Below, piece after piece: positions 25,565 to 35,036 of a stretch of 45,176 nt of DNA. A model generated the notes under the pieces. The model made no database searches. It was not told the origin of the DNA and saw only the letters and a list, made by a program, of their open reading frames with translations. The DNA comes from Desulfobacterales bacterium (GTDB lineage Bacteria > Desulfobacterota > Desulfobacteria > Desulfobacterales > JASJAZ01), in contig JASJAZ010000014.1 of assembly GCA_030066785.1 (NCBI GenBank), forward strand, positions 1 to 45,176. Reading direction: 5' to 3'. Numbering within the stretch: the stretch's first letter is position 1; the number at the start of each line of letters is the position of its first letter. The position numbers and the translations under genes were made by a program.

Positions 25565-27238
25565 ATGGAAAAGGCCATTTTAGCTTTTATTCAATCGCAA
25601 CCGATCGTTAACCTTTTCCTGATATTGGGCATAGGCGTTGTCGTCGGTAAAATAAGAATCGGAAAAATCGATATCGGTTCGGTAACCGGAGTGCTTTCTA
25701 TCGGTCTGATCGCGGGCCATTTCGGACTTCCGATTCCAGCGCCCGCCCTTAATTTGGGTTTTATCCTATTTATCTATTGCGTCGGGGTTCAGGCCGGACC
25801 CCGTTTCTGGGGGACTTTCAAACAGGATGGCGGCCGCTATTTGATCCTGGCTCTGGTCACCGCGGGATCTGCTGTGGGTTTGGTATGGGCCTTTTCGCGT
25901 GCATTTGAACTCGAACAAGGCTTTGCGCCCGGTTTACTGGCCGGCGCGCTTTCCAGCACGCCAACGCTAATCGCCGCCAAGGATACCCTGGCACAAGGGC
26001 TAGAGCTAGCGCAAGGTCTGACCCGGGAGGCTGTACTTGCCAACCTGTCGGCAAGCTACGCCATCACATACGTTTTCGGTATGGCCGGCCTGATTATATT
26101 CATTGCGTTAATACCGAAAATATTTCGTATCGATCTTCAGGAAGCAGCTAAAAATCTGTCAGAGGCGGCCTGGATACGCGCCAGTCGCGTTGCAGACGAC
26201 GCTATCGAGATCAAGGAAACGCCCACCGTTCGAGTTTACCGGGTGGAAAACGAAGAAACTTTGAATCGTGGGCTGGATGATCGGGAATATGGCCTTGATG
26301 CGGAAGTCTGCCGCGTCAAGCGCGACGGAGAGGTTTTCGCGCCTGATTATCCCCCTCAATTTCAATTGGGGGATCATGTTGCCCTGGTGGGCAATCAGTC
26401 CGCCCATGAACACGCCCTTGAAATTTTCGGTCCGGAGACCTTTGATCAGGAACTACTTGACCGCACCATTGAGACCAAGACCATTGTTATGTCAAAGAAA
26501 GCCTTTGATGGTAAAACCATTGCGGAAATGAACTTTACCGTCAACAATCATTGCATGCTTTTGCATCTGACGCGAGCCGGAATGGACCTGCCCCGTCGCC
26601 CCGACACGCAAATCCGACGGGGGGATATCCTCATTTTTTCGGGGACCAAATATCATCTGCAGGCCTTGTCCGAACGGATTGGTTTCGCCGAAAGCCGGTG
26701 GCAGGAAACCGATCTGATGACGTTCGCCTTTGGCATCGCATTGGGACTTTTAATCGGCATACCCTCATTTACCGTAAGCGGTACCAGAATCGGCCTGGGT
26801 GCCGCCGGCGGTTTGCTGGTATCCGGGCTTATTTTCGGTATGTTGCACTCACGCTTCATTTTGTTTGGTAGGCTGCCGATTGCCGCGCGCAACATTTTAA
26901 TGGAGCTTGGCTTGCTGCTGTTCATGGCCGGTGTGGCTGTCAATGCCGGCACCACCATTGTGGAGACATTTCTTGGCGCCGGTGCCAAACTAGTATTGCT
27001 CGGCGTAGCCGTGACGATTGTTCCGGTTTTAGTCTGTTTTTTCGTCGGCCGCTTTCTGCTGAAAATGAACGGCGCTCTGCTGATGGGGGCCGTTACCGGG
27101 TCGATGACCAGTTCCGGCGCTTTGCAACATATCAACCGAAGCGCGCAAAGCACGCTGCCTACCTTAGGCTACGTCGGGGCCTATGCCTTTGCAAACGTAT
27201 TTCTGACAATTGCGGGCAGTATTGCCATGCGGTTCTGA
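25565..27238 (+). CDS. AspT/YidE-type antiporter with two RCK_C domains
   Basis: 557 residues. The N-terminal membrane half (about 1-185) has GIGVVVGKIRIGKIDIGSVTG and CVGVQAGPRFW. Two cytoplasmic RCK_C/TrkA_C-like domains follow (about 215-300 and 300-375: GLDAEVCRVKRDGE and GDHVALVGNQSA, then TIAEMNFTVNN and RRGDILIFSGTKYHLQAL). The C-terminal membrane half is 380-557 (FGIALGLLIGIPSFTV, LGLLLFMAGVAVNAG, GSMTSSGAL). This is the aspartate:alanine exchanger layout. Family members exchange amino acids or dicarboxylates; here the neighbours suggest a C4 acid. It starts 32 bases after the binding-protein gene. Confidence 0.92.
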   Translation: MEKAILAFIQSQPIVNLFLILGIGVVVGKIRIGKIDIGSVTGVLSIGLIAGHFGLPIPAPALNLGFILFIYCVGVQAGPRFWGTFKQDGGRYLILALVTAGSAVGLVWAFSRAFELEQGFAPGLLAGALSSTPTLIAAKDTLAQGLELAQGLTREAVLANLSASYAITYVFGMAGLIIFIALIPKIFRIDLQEAAKNLSEAAWIRASRVADDAIEIKETPTVRVYRVENEETLNRGLDDREYGLDAEVCRVKRDGEVFAPDYPPQFQLGDHVALVGNQSAHEHALEIFGPETFDQELLDRTIETKTIVMSKKAFDGKTIAEMNFTVNNHCMLLHLTRAGMDLPRRPDTQIRRGDILIFSGTKYHLQALSERIGFAESRWQETDLMTFAFGIALGLLIGIPSFTVSGTRIGLGAAGGLLVSGLIFGMLHSRFILFGRLPIAARNILMELGLLLFMAGVAVNAGTTIVETFLGAGAKLVLLGVAVTIVPVLVCFFVGRFLLKMNGALLMGAVTGSMTSSGALQHINRSAQSTLPTLGYVGAYAFANVFLTIAGSIAMRF

Positions 27239-27277
27239 GGTCTCAAATAATAATCAATGATAAAGGAGAAACTTCAG

Positions 27278-27931
27278 ATGTCTGAGAATCGTCAGCCGGT
27301 ACGCGTTTTCATCAATGTCATGCGCGCGCGTCTGACCGTGATCGGATTTAACATTGCGATTGTATCGTTTCAAATCGCTCAACTTTACCAGGCTTCAGAC
27401 GGTCTCAGGGTACCTGGCGTGGGCCATGCGCTGCACGTCGGGGCCGATATGGCCCTCTTCATGTCCCTGGCCCTGTCGATGATCGCACTGATGGTGTTCA
27501 TCATGTCCAGCTCAATAGACGAGTTGGGCTTCTGCACCCACTGGTCACTTTTTGCCGGAGACCTGCTCATGTACCTAGCTCTGGCACACACGCTGAGCGG
27601 GTTCTTTGGACCGCTGGCGTCATCGATGGATATCGTTGCCGGTAAACTTACGGACAAAGCATCGGAATTATTCATTCTTAAAGTGGCAACGATTGGTATG
27701 GGCGGAATCGGATGGTTCATGGCAGTTTACGTTGGGCCTTTGGTATCGCTGCTGCGATCCCCTTTCCAACGTCGCATTAACATCCTGATTGGTATTGCGT
27801 ACCTGGTAGTACTGGTGGTGCTTTGCTGGGTCAATGTCCAGATGGTGCGAGTGGAGGCGGCGGTTGCCGCCGACGAGCCGGGGCTGATCTTCGGCATCCT
27901 GAGGGAAATGGTCCAGCCCCTGCGATGGTAA
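27278..27931 (+). CDS. Five-helix membrane protein, unknown
   Basis: About 217 residues from ATG 27278, chosen because AAAGGAG lies just upstream; an ATG at 27257 is in frame but covers the ribosome site. There are five likely membrane helices (about 19-38, 55-76, 89-110, 133-157, 168-188), with a short Arg-rich N-terminus and an extracytoplasmic or cytoplasmic loop with LASSMDIVAGKLTD. I do not recognise the family. It is embedded between AspT-type and DASS carriers (40 bases from the former, 48 from the latter), so it may be an accessory subunit. Confidence 0.7.
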   Translation: MSENRQPVRVFINVMRARLTVIGFNIAIVSFQIAQLYQASDGLRVPGVGHALHVGADMALFMSLALSMIALMVFIMSSSIDELGFCTHWSLFAGDLLMYLALAHTLSGFFGPLASSMDIVAGKLTDKASELFILKVATIGMGGIGWFMAVYVGPLVSLLRSPFQRRINILIGIAYLVVLVVLCWVNVQMVRVEAAVAADEPGLIFGILREMVQPLRW

Positions 27932-27979
27932 ATATTTGACTAAATTTATAAATAAGCGAAAAATATAACGGAGAATGAC

Positions 27980-29383
27980 ATGGATATCAAACTACCTCGC
28001 GTTATCATCATGCTCGTTTTTTTAGCTATCCTGTGGTTTGTGCCACCACCCTGGGGCGTAACACCTCAGGCCTGGCATCTGTTTGCCATCTTCATTACCT
28101 GTATTTTGGCGGTGGTGATCGGTGCCAACCCGATTCTTACCACCGCCATTATCGCCGCGGTGGTGGCCATTTTTCTGGGAGTCCTGGATCCGGTCAAGGC
28201 CTATTCGGGCTTCGGCAAGGCTTTTATTCTGCTGATTGTGGTCGCCTTTCTGGTGGCCAGCGCCGTAATCAAGTCCGGACTGGGCAAGCGGATAGCGTAT
28301 ATGCTGATCAGCAAGTTCGGCAAATCAACACTGCGGCTAGGCTACTGCATGGTGTTTACCGATATGCTGATCGCTCCGGCATTCCCCAGCAATGTGGCGC
28401 GCTCGGGGGTTTTGTACCCGATCACTCTGGCACTGGCCCGGGGAGGCGGCTCCCGAGTCGAAGACGGTACGCAAAAAAAGATGGGCAGCTATCTGATGAT
28501 GAACTGCATGGCCGGGCTCTCCCTGTCTTCGAGCCTGTGGTTAACCGCCATGGTGGCTAATCCGATTGGCGCCAAAATGGCCGCCGATGCGGGCGTTGAA
28601 GGCATCAGCTTCGGTTCCTGGTTTCTGGCAGCCAGTGTGCCGGTGTTCGCAGGATTCATTATCTTGCCGCTTCTGCTCTACAAACTGTTCGCCCCGGAAG
28701 TCAAAGAAACCCCTGAGGCTCCCAAGTCAGCCGCCGAAGAACTGCAAAAGATGGGGCCCATGTCGCGGGATGAATGGATCACCGGCATCACATTTGCGAT
28801 CATGGTGGCTTTATGGGCATTGTCGGGGAAGCTGGGGATTGACAAGACCGCGGTGGCCTTCGGAGGTCTGGCGGTGTTAATGGTTGCCGGCATATTCACC
28901 ATAGATGATCTTAAAGCCCAGGGAGGGAGTGCCCTGAGCACCTTCATCTGGTTTTCGATCCTGTACACCATGAGCAGCCAGTTAAATGAGTTGGGGTTCA
29001 TGAAGGCAGTGGGCAACCAGCTATCCTCGGATCTGCAGGGACTGAGCTGGCCGGTTGTGTATGTGGCCATCGTAGTGCTATATGTGGTGCTACACTATGT
29101 TTTTGTCAGCCAGACCGCCCAGATGCTTGCGCTTTACAGCGTATTTTTAGGGGTTGCAGTTCAATCCGGAGTTCCACCGATGCTCATCGCGCTGATGCTG
29201 CTGTTTGCCACCAACTTTTTTTCAGCGATTACACCCCAGGCTGCCGGCGCCAATGTGCTGTGTGCCGGCAGCGGCTATCTGGCCCAGGGAGACATGTATC
29301 GAATGGGTGGAATTATTACCCTGGTTAATCTGTTGATCTTTTTAATCATCGGAACGCCATGGATTTTGCTAGTGGTGATGTAA
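27980..29383 (+). CDS. DASS-family anion/dicarboxylate carrier (CitT-like)
   Basis: 467 residues with about 12-13 membrane segments. It resembles the CitT/2-oxoglutarate-malate translocator branch: WGVTPQAWHLFAIFITCILAV at the start, PAFPSNVARSGVLYPITLALA as the first substrate loop (the usual SNT replaced by SNVAR) and SQTAQMLALYSVFLGVAV. The second loop is FSAITPQAAGANVLCAGSGY, in place of the SNT of the first DASS protein. These substitutions are normal in this branch, which tends to exchange rather than use sodium. CGGAG precedes the ATG. It is a second, non-redundant carrier next to fumarase. Confidence 0.9.
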   Translation: MDIKLPRVIIMLVFLAILWFVPPPWGVTPQAWHLFAIFITCILAVVIGANPILTTAIIAAVVAIFLGVLDPVKAYSGFGKAFILLIVVAFLVASAVIKSGLGKRIAYMLISKFGKSTLRLGYCMVFTDMLIAPAFPSNVARSGVLYPITLALARGGGSRVEDGTQKKMGSYLMMNCMAGLSLSSSLWLTAMVANPIGAKMAADAGVEGISFGSWFLAASVPVFAGFIILPLLLYKLFAPEVKETPEAPKSAAEELQKMGPMSRDEWITGITFAIMVALWALSGKLGIDKTAVAFGGLAVLMVAGIFTIDDLKAQGGSALSTFIWFSILYTMSSQLNELGFMKAVGNQLSSDLQGLSWPVVYVAIVVLYVVLHYVFVSQTAQMLALYSVFLGVAVQSGVPPMLIALMLLFATNFFSAITPQAAGANVLCAGSGYLAQGDMYRMGGIITLVNLLIFLIIGTPWILLVVM

Positions 29384-29453
29384 AGCCTGAATTCGACATT
29401 TGATGGAATTTCAATTTTAAAAATAACCGCCTGTGAATTGAAGGCATCGCTTT

Positions 29454-29924
29454 ATGTCTGTCGACCAGTATATGACGATGGGCATTTGGGGCTTAGCGTT
29501 TGCTATATTAATAAAAGGTAAGGTCCCGCCCGTGGCTATTTTTGTGGGTGCCCTGATATTGACGTTCGCCTTCCATTTGGCACCTTTAGGTCAAAGCTTA
29601 AAAGGATTTTCAAATTCTGACACGCTCACAGTTGGTGCATTGTTGATGGTAGCCGTCAGAATGTACCGCACCGGTGCCATTACATTTATTACCGAAAAAC
29701 TCTTCGGCCACCCCAAAAGCTTGCCGGCCGCACAAGCGCGAATTCTACTGCCGGTAGCTTGCAGCAACGCTTCTTTTAATGCGCCGATGGGTTATCAAAC
29801 CAACCTGATGGTCTATGGCCCGGGCGGATACAAATTTACGGACTTTGTTAAATTTGGAATTCCCATGACCATCGTAGTGGGGATTATTACCATCATTGTC
29901 GCACCTCTGGTGTGGCCTTTTTGA
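29454..29924 (+). CDS. Internally deleted SLC13 permease (N- and C-termini joined)
   Basis: 156 residues. Residues 1-105 match the start of TrkA_C-containing SLC13 permeases ([50 protein letters not shown]), but the NNTP motif that should follow is absent. The sequence passes directly to the extreme C-terminus of the family ([19 protein letters not shown], then DFVKFGIPM). About 400 central residues, including both RCK_C domains and most of the transport core, are gone, yet the frame is intact. It is probably a decayed gene, or possibly a short membrane protein kept for another role. No good ribosome site is present; it lies 70 bases after the DASS gene. Confidence 0.78.
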   Translation: MSVDQYMTMGIWGLAFAILIKGKVPPVAIFVGALILTFAFHLAPLGQSLKGFSNSDTLTVGALLMVAVRMYRTGAITFITEKLFGHPKSLPAAQARILLPVACSNASFNAPMGYQTNLMVYGPGGYKFTDFVKFGIPMTIVVGIITIIVAPLVWPF

Positions 29925-29984
29925 CCTAAAATCAGTCGGCGTTTTTTTCAGACGCTCAATATGAATCGAAGGAGGTATGCGCAC

Positions 29985-31595
29985 ATGGTCGATTTTAACT
30001 ATCAGGATGTATTGCCTTTGGGCGAGGATAAGACCGCTTATCGCCTGTTAAGCGATGCGCACATATCGGTTAAAACGTTCAATGGTATTGATGTTCTGGC
30101 AATTGAACCGGAGGCATTGACCCTGCTGGCCGAGCAAGCTTTCAAAGATGTTTCCCATCTTTTTAGACGCTCGCATCTGAAATCGTTGGCCAACATCTTG
30201 GATGATCCTGCAAGTTCAGACAATGACCGCTATGTCGCCCTGGAAATGCTTAAGAATGCGGCCATAGCGGCTCAAGGCATTTTTCCCATGTGCCAGGACA
30301 CCGGTACCGCCGTTATCATGGGCAAAAAAGGACAGCAGGTTTGGACCGGTTTTTGTGATGAAGAAGCGCTGTCACGCGGCGTGTACAATGCCTATACCCA
30401 AGATAATTTGCGCTATTCGCAAAATGCCCCTTTGAGTATGTTTGAAGAGCAAAATACCGGCTGCAACTTACCGGCTCAGATCGAGATATATGCGACGCAG
30501 GGCTCTGAATATAAATTTCTATTGATCGCCAAAGGCGGCGGATCTGCCAACAAAACCTATCTTTATCAGGAAACCAAAGCCATTCTGACACCGGAGAATT
30601 TGATCAATTTTATGATCGCCAAAATGAAAACATTGGGCACCGCCGCATGTCCGCCCTATCACTTGGCATTTGTGGTGGGCGGCACATCGGCGGAATTTAA
30701 TCTGAAGACCGTCAAAATGGCTTCGGCCGGTTATTTGGATGCGTTACCTACGCATGGAAGTGAGACCGGGCATGCTTTCCGGGATCTGGAATTTGAAGCG
30801 CAAGTATTAAAAGCCTCTCGTGAACTGGGTATCGGCGCCCAGTTCGGGGGTAAATATTTTTGCCATGACGTCAGGGTCATCCGCTTGCCCCGCCATGGCG
30901 CTTCCTGTCCGATCGGTTTGGGCGTCAGTTGCAGTGCGGATCGCAATATTAAGGCCAAAATCACCCCGGAGGGTATTTTTTTGGAACAACTTGAAACCAA
31001 TCCGGCCCAGTTTTTACCGGAACCACAGGAACAAGATGACGCGGCGGTAAAGATCGATCTAAACCGGCCCATGGCGGAAATTCGATCCACGCTTGGTCAA
31101 TACCCGGTTTCCACACGCTTGCTGCTTACCGGCAAAATCATCGTGGCCCGCGATATCGCCCATGCCAAATTGAAGCAGCGCCTGGATGCCGGTGAAGGTC
31201 TGCCGCAGTATTTTAAGGATCATATTATCTATTATGCCGGGCCGGCCAAAACCCCGCAGGGTTATGCCTCCGGATCCTTTGGCCCCACCACCGCAGGACG
31301 CATGGATCCGTATGTGCCCGAATTTCAGAAGCAAGGCGCTTCTTTGGTGATGCTGGCCAAAGGCAATCGTTCCCCAATCGTTACCAAATCCTGCAAAGAA
31401 AACGGCGGTTTTTATTTGGGATCCATTGGGGGGCCGGCCGCCCGTCTCGGCCAAGATTGTATTACTAAAGTAGAAACGATAGAATATTCAGAGCTTGGCA
31501 TGGAAGCCATTTTTATGATCACGGTAAAAGATTTTCCGGCCTTTATTATTGTCGATGATAAGGGTAATGATTTTTTTGAGAAATTGCTCGATTAG
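29985..31595 (+). CDS. fumA: Fumarate hydratase, class I (Fe-S, single chain)
   Basis: About 536 residues from ATG 29985, chosen because GAAGGAGG lies 7-9 bases upstream; an ATG at 29961 is in frame but precedes the ribosome site. It interconverts fumarate and malate with an oxygen-sensitive [4Fe-4S] cluster. Cluster cysteines by alignment to E. coli FumA (C105, C224, C318) are C103 in MCQDTGT, C222 in AACPPYH and C316 in LGVSCSADR. The alpha part (to about 330) and beta part ([43 protein letters not shown]) are fused. It is the enzymatic link between the carriers upstream and malic enzyme at the start of the block. Confidence 0.96.
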   Translation: MVDFNYQDVLPLGEDKTAYRLLSDAHISVKTFNGIDVLAIEPEALTLLAEQAFKDVSHLFRRSHLKSLANILDDPASSDNDRYVALEMLKNAAIAAQGIFPMCQDTGTAVIMGKKGQQVWTGFCDEEALSRGVYNAYTQDNLRYSQNAPLSMFEEQNTGCNLPAQIEIYATQGSEYKFLLIAKGGGSANKTYLYQETKAILTPENLINFMIAKMKTLGTAACPPYHLAFVVGGTSAEFNLKTVKMASAGYLDALPTHGSETGHAFRDLEFEAQVLKASRELGIGAQFGGKYFCHDVRVIRLPRHGASCPIGLGVSCSADRNIKAKITPEGIFLEQLETNPAQFLPEPQEQDDAAVKIDLNRPMAEIRSTLGQYPVSTRLLLTGKIIVARDIAHAKLKQRLDAGEGLPQYFKDHIIYYAGPAKTPQGYASGSFGPTTAGRMDPYVPEFQKQGASLVMLAKGNRSPIVTKSCKENGGFYLGSIGGPAARLGQDCITKVETIEYSELGMEAIFMITVKDFPAFIIVDDKGNDFFEKLLD

Positions 31596-31767
31596 TGCCT
31601 GATTGTTTTACCCAAAATCATGCAAAAGATAAATCCGCCCGGAGATCTGCCAGCAAGGTTCGAACTAATCTAAAAAACTGTAACAAAAAAATAGTAGATT
31701 ACAAAATAAAGAAAAGACACGTTACTTATGCAGGGTTTGATAAGATTTCATAAGGAAGGGAGTTAAT

Positions 31768-32871
31768 ATGGATACATATGATGTCGTTATCGTGGGGGCC
31801 GGCCCTGGGGGGCTTGCGTCTGCCATCAAGGCCAAGGAAATGGGGCTGAGTTACGCGGTCTTGGAAAAAGGTGCAAACATTTTCCAGGGTATTATCGATT
31901 CCTATCCTAGCGGCAAAAAAATATATCCCACCATACCCAAAGGACAAAGCGAACCTTATGCCGTCCCTGAGCTGGCGCCAAACAATGAATCGGTGGAAGC
32001 GTATGTGGCCAATATGCAAAGCTGTGTCGCAAAAAATAAAATTGAAGTTCAACTGGGCCAAGATGCCAACAATCTCATCAAGCAGCAGAAAGGGTTTAAA
32101 GTCGTCACGAACCAGAATGAATATGAATGTGCCAATGTTGTTTTAGCTTTCGGACGAAGCCTTCCTGCTGACTTGGGTGTTTACGGGGATGCCACCCATG
32201 TTCGCCGGCGCCTGGATAACACCGATCAGTTTATCGGCAAGACCTGCCTGGTGATTGGTGGTGGCAATTCGGCGGCTGACATTGTGGCGGCGCTGTCAAA
32301 GGCCAAAAGAACCGCCGAAGATGGCACGACCGTTTTCTGGGCCCACAGGCGAGGGCCGTTCAAGGTGGACCAGGAGGTCGCCCGCGATTTGGGTGAGGAA
32401 ATTCTTCTGGGCGGCAACATCCGAATCCTGCAGGAGGCGGTGCCACGTCTTGGGGAGGTGGATGAAAACGGTATATACAGGCTGCTGATTGGGATTCATG
32501 ACATCGATGTTGACAATGACCTGCGGTTTCACGAGGGCTTAAGCTTTCCGATGGATAATGTGATTGCCTGTGTTGGAACGCAGGGGCCCGCCCCAGTGTT
32601 TGAACAAATGGGGCTTGAACAGATTACTGCCGATAAGATCGATGGCAAACCTCGAAAATCCGGCAAGGCCGGGCCCAAGCTGATTGTGCTAAAGTCGGGC
32701 TTTCAGACCAGCACTGCAGGCATTTATGCCATCGGGGCGGCCATCAGTCCGGCGTATGCCTTCGTTGGCGAGGACGGCACTTTACAGCGTCAAAAGCACA
32801 CGGATTTGATCTATACGGCCATAAGCGATGGCGTCCAGGCGATTGAACACATCGCCGGTAGAATGCCTTAA
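31768..32871 (+). CDS. FAD/NAD(P)-binding oxidoreductase, YpdA-like
   Basis: 367 residues. The FAD-binding dinucleotide motif VIVGAGPGGLAS lies at residues 7-18, and a second NAD(P)-binding motif CLVIGGGNSAADIV near 163-176. The closing FAD motif is TAGIYAIGAAISPAYA. It has the two-dinucleotide-domain layout of thioredoxin reductase and YpdA, but I see no CxxC redox pair, so it is more like YpdA/flavin-dependent NAD(P)H oxidoreductases than TrxR. The substrate is unknown. AAGGAAGGGAG precedes the ATG. It lies 172 bases after fumarase and could be a separate unit. Confidence 0.85.
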   Translation: MDTYDVVIVGAGPGGLASAIKAKEMGLSYAVLEKGANIFQGIIDSYPSGKKIYPTIPKGQSEPYAVPELAPNNESVEAYVANMQSCVAKNKIEVQLGQDANNLIKQQKGFKVVTNQNEYECANVVLAFGRSLPADLGVYGDATHVRRRLDNTDQFIGKTCLVIGGGNSAADIVAALSKAKRTAEDGTTVFWAHRRGPFKVDQEVARDLGEEILLGGNIRILQEAVPRLGEVDENGIYRLLIGIHDIDVDNDLRFHEGLSFPMDNVIACVGTQGPAPVFEQMGLEQITADKIDGKPRKSGKAGPKLIVLKSGFQTSTAGIYAIGAAISPAYAFVGEDGTLQRQKHTDLIYTAISDGVQAIEHIAGRMP

Positions 32872-32992
32872 AATTTTATCTCATGATCGAAAAGCCGGCC
32901 GTTCACAACCCACCAGGCATCAACGCAACAAACAGAATTTGCAGAAAAACCTTTATAAATTTTGCAGGAATATTTTCAAAGTGAATTAAAAA

Positions 32993-34408
32993 ATGCGCAT
33001 CCTGTCCATCAGGGCCAAGCTAACGGCCTGGTACACAAGCCTTATAACCTTGACTTTCGTGCTTGCGGGATGCATTGCTTACGGACTTCTAAGCTACAGC
33101 CTTAAACGTGATACCGATGCGGCCCTGAAAAGATTCGCCGATGTAATAGTCCAAAAGACGCGTTTCGTCGATGCCTTTTTGCCCCCCGCCGAAGTTGACG
33201 ATCTCTATCGTCGTTTCTTTGGCTTTGCGCCGGCTGACCGGCATGTCGATCTCTTTGATCCGCTGGGAAGGCGTGATCCCCACTTGTCACCGTCGCAATC
33301 TGAAGAACGTTTCTTGGGTGCGCAGGCCCTGAAAAATGCGTCCCAAGGGTTGCCCACATTCGAAACGATCGCTTCCACAGGAAACAATCCAGAAAGGTTT
33401 CTAACCGTACCGGTGATGGAAAACGGCCGTCTCGCCAACTTGATCCGGGTGGGCATATCGCTGGAAAATATATATAAACCCCGTCGGCGCTTTTTTTTAA
33501 TGATGGCGTATGTACTGCCCTTTGCCCTGCTGCTGGCCGTTGGCGGCGGTTGGTTGCTAGCCCGCCGGGCGCTTAAGCCGGTTGACCCGGTGACAGCAAC
33601 GGCCCAGCCTATCAGTGACGAACATTTAAACGAACGCCTGCAGGAGACCGGCAGCGGCGATGAACTGGACCGATTGGCCCAAACGCTCAACCATATGTTT
33701 GGCCAACTAGATGATGCGTTGCATCAAATGCATCAATTAAGTGCCGGCACCGCCCTAAAACTTCAAACCCCCCTTAACGCCTTGAAAAATGAACTGGAGG
33801 CCGCGCTCTCCTCACAAAAAAGTACCGCGGAATACAAACGTGTTCTTAAAAAGGGGCTCAAGGCGATCGAAGAGATTAACCATTTGGCGGAAGGTCTGCT
33901 GGTGCTTGCCCGCGCCGATACCGGCCTGCTGCGACTCGAGCTGCGACCCGTTGTACTAAAAGAACTTGTGCAGGAAACCTGTGAACAGATGCAAGACATG
34001 GCCGCTGCGCATTCGATTAGATTGCAGTTGGGCGCCCTTGCGCCCATATCTTTGCGCGGAGACCGGGTTCAACTGCGAAGGCTTCTATTACATCTAATGG
34101 AAAATGCGATCAAATATACACCCGTCGGCGGCAGTGTCACCCTAACCATTCAATCAGATGACCCTTGGGCCTCTCTGAAAATCACCGACACGGGAATCGG
34201 TCTTTCAAAAAAGGAACTGCGGCGGATATCCAACCGGTTTCAAGGCCGCACCGATACGCGTTCCGGAGATGAAAAGGGCCTCGGTTTGGGACTAAGCATT
34301 GCCCAAACCATCGCCGAAGCACACGGTGGGCACATCGGTGTTGAAAGCACCCCCGGCCAAGGCAGTACGTTTACGGTTCTTCTACCAATGAATCCTTCCA
34401 GAAGCTAG
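32993..34408 (+). CDS. Histidine-kinase-like sensor lacking the phosphoacceptor His
   Basis: 471 residues. TM1 is about residues 12-35, a sensor loop 40-163, TM2 165-192, and HAMP 192-245 (RRALKPVDPVTATAQPIS). The dimerisation helix at 238-310 has the shape of HisKA, but where the family has SHELRTPL this protein has ALKLQTPLNAL; the His position is Leu255 (codon CTA at 33755-33757). The ATPase domain is intact: N box MENAIKYTP, G1 DTGIGLS, G2 GLGLGLSIAQ, then HGGHIGVES. It therefore should bind ATP but cannot autophosphorylate at the usual site. No response regulator is adjacent. It is the last gene of the dicarboxylate block. Confidence 0.88.
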   Translation: MRILSIRAKLTAWYTSLITLTFVLAGCIAYGLLSYSLKRDTDAALKRFADVIVQKTRFVDAFLPPAEVDDLYRRFFGFAPADRHVDLFDPLGRRDPHLSPSQSEERFLGAQALKNASQGLPTFETIASTGNNPERFLTVPVMENGRLANLIRVGISLENIYKPRRRFFLMMAYVLPFALLLAVGGGWLLARRALKPVDPVTATAQPISDEHLNERLQETGSGDELDRLAQTLNHMFGQLDDALHQMHQLSAGTALKLQTPLNALKNELEAALSSQKSTAEYKRVLKKGLKAIEEINHLAEGLLVLARADTGLLRLELRPVVLKELVQETCEQMQDMAAAHSIRLQLGALAPISLRGDRVQLRRLLLHLMENAIKYTPVGGSVTLTIQSDDPWASLKITDTGIGLSKKELRRISNRFQGRTDTRSGDEKGLGLGLSIAQTIAEAHGGHIGVESTPGQGSTFTVLLPMNPSRS

Positions 34409-34476
34409 CGCAAAAAAGATTGAATTTGAAAGGATTGTTGATCGAATATGAAGAATCAGGGCAAAATTTGGGATGA

Positions 34477-34512
34477 AAAAGGCAGGCCTATTGCAAAAGG
34501 CCTGCCCTTTTG
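34477..34512. terminator. Bidirectional intrinsic terminator
   Basis: AAAA-GGCAGGCC (34481-34488), a 10-base loop, then GGCCTGCC (34499-34506)-CTTTT. The eight GC-rich pairs are flanked by A-run and T-run, so it can stop transcription from both sides. It lies between the convergent kinase-like gene (+) and HU gene (-). Confidence 0.9.
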
Positions 34513-34538
34513 AAGCGTTTAAGACAATAAACTTAACA

Positions 34539-34811
34539 TTAGATGGAATCTTTAAGTTTTTTGCCTGGTCTGAACTTGACGTAATTAGCGGCTTTAATCT
34601 TGATTACTTCGCCGGTTTGCGGATTGCGGCCTTTGCGGGCTTTACGGCGTGCTTTTTGAAACGTTCCGAAACCAACAAGGGTTACTTTGCCGTTTTTCTT
34701 CTTCAGCGCCTTGGCAACACCACCCATAAAAGAATCGAGTGCTTTCCCGGCGGCGGCTTTGGAAATCACGGCATCCTTAGCCATCTTTTCGATTAAATCT
34801 GCTTTGGTCAT
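34539..34811 (-). CDS. hup: HU-family DNA-binding protein
   Basis: 90 residues, a standard HU length. MTKADLIEKMAKDAVISKAAA forms the N-terminal helices (shown in part: TKADLIEKMAKDA), then VTLVGFGTFQKARRKARKGRNP is the beta arm with the conserved Gly-Phe-Gly and Arg-Asn-Pro tip. The end, KFRPGKKLKDSI, is typical. It is a homodimeric nucleoid protein that bends DNA. GAGGAGGGAG lies just before the ATG. It is transcribed toward the shared terminator at 34477-34512. Its upstream 225-base gap to the 551-residue protein gene is AT-rich and likely holds its promoter. Confidence 0.96.
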   Translation of the reverse strand: MTKADLIEKMAKDAVISKAAAGKALDSFMGGVAKALKKKNGKVTLVGFGTFQKARRKARKGRNPQTGEVIKIKAANYVKFRPGKKLKDSI

Positions 34812-35036
34812 CTCTCTCCCTCCTCTTTGATTGATATTCGTTCTATGAGCCCTTTCTCTTTTATTTTGCTGGCTTTACAGCAATAATATTTCAATGTCAA
34901 TAGCAGATTGCCTATTTTTGAGGGTTTTCAGCCCATAGGCGCTTCAAATAACGTTTTTATATGCATTTGTTGGCAACTCCACTTAAAAAATCGATCAAAT
35001 AGGGCATAAATCAAGTCGAATTCTAAATTTATCAAA

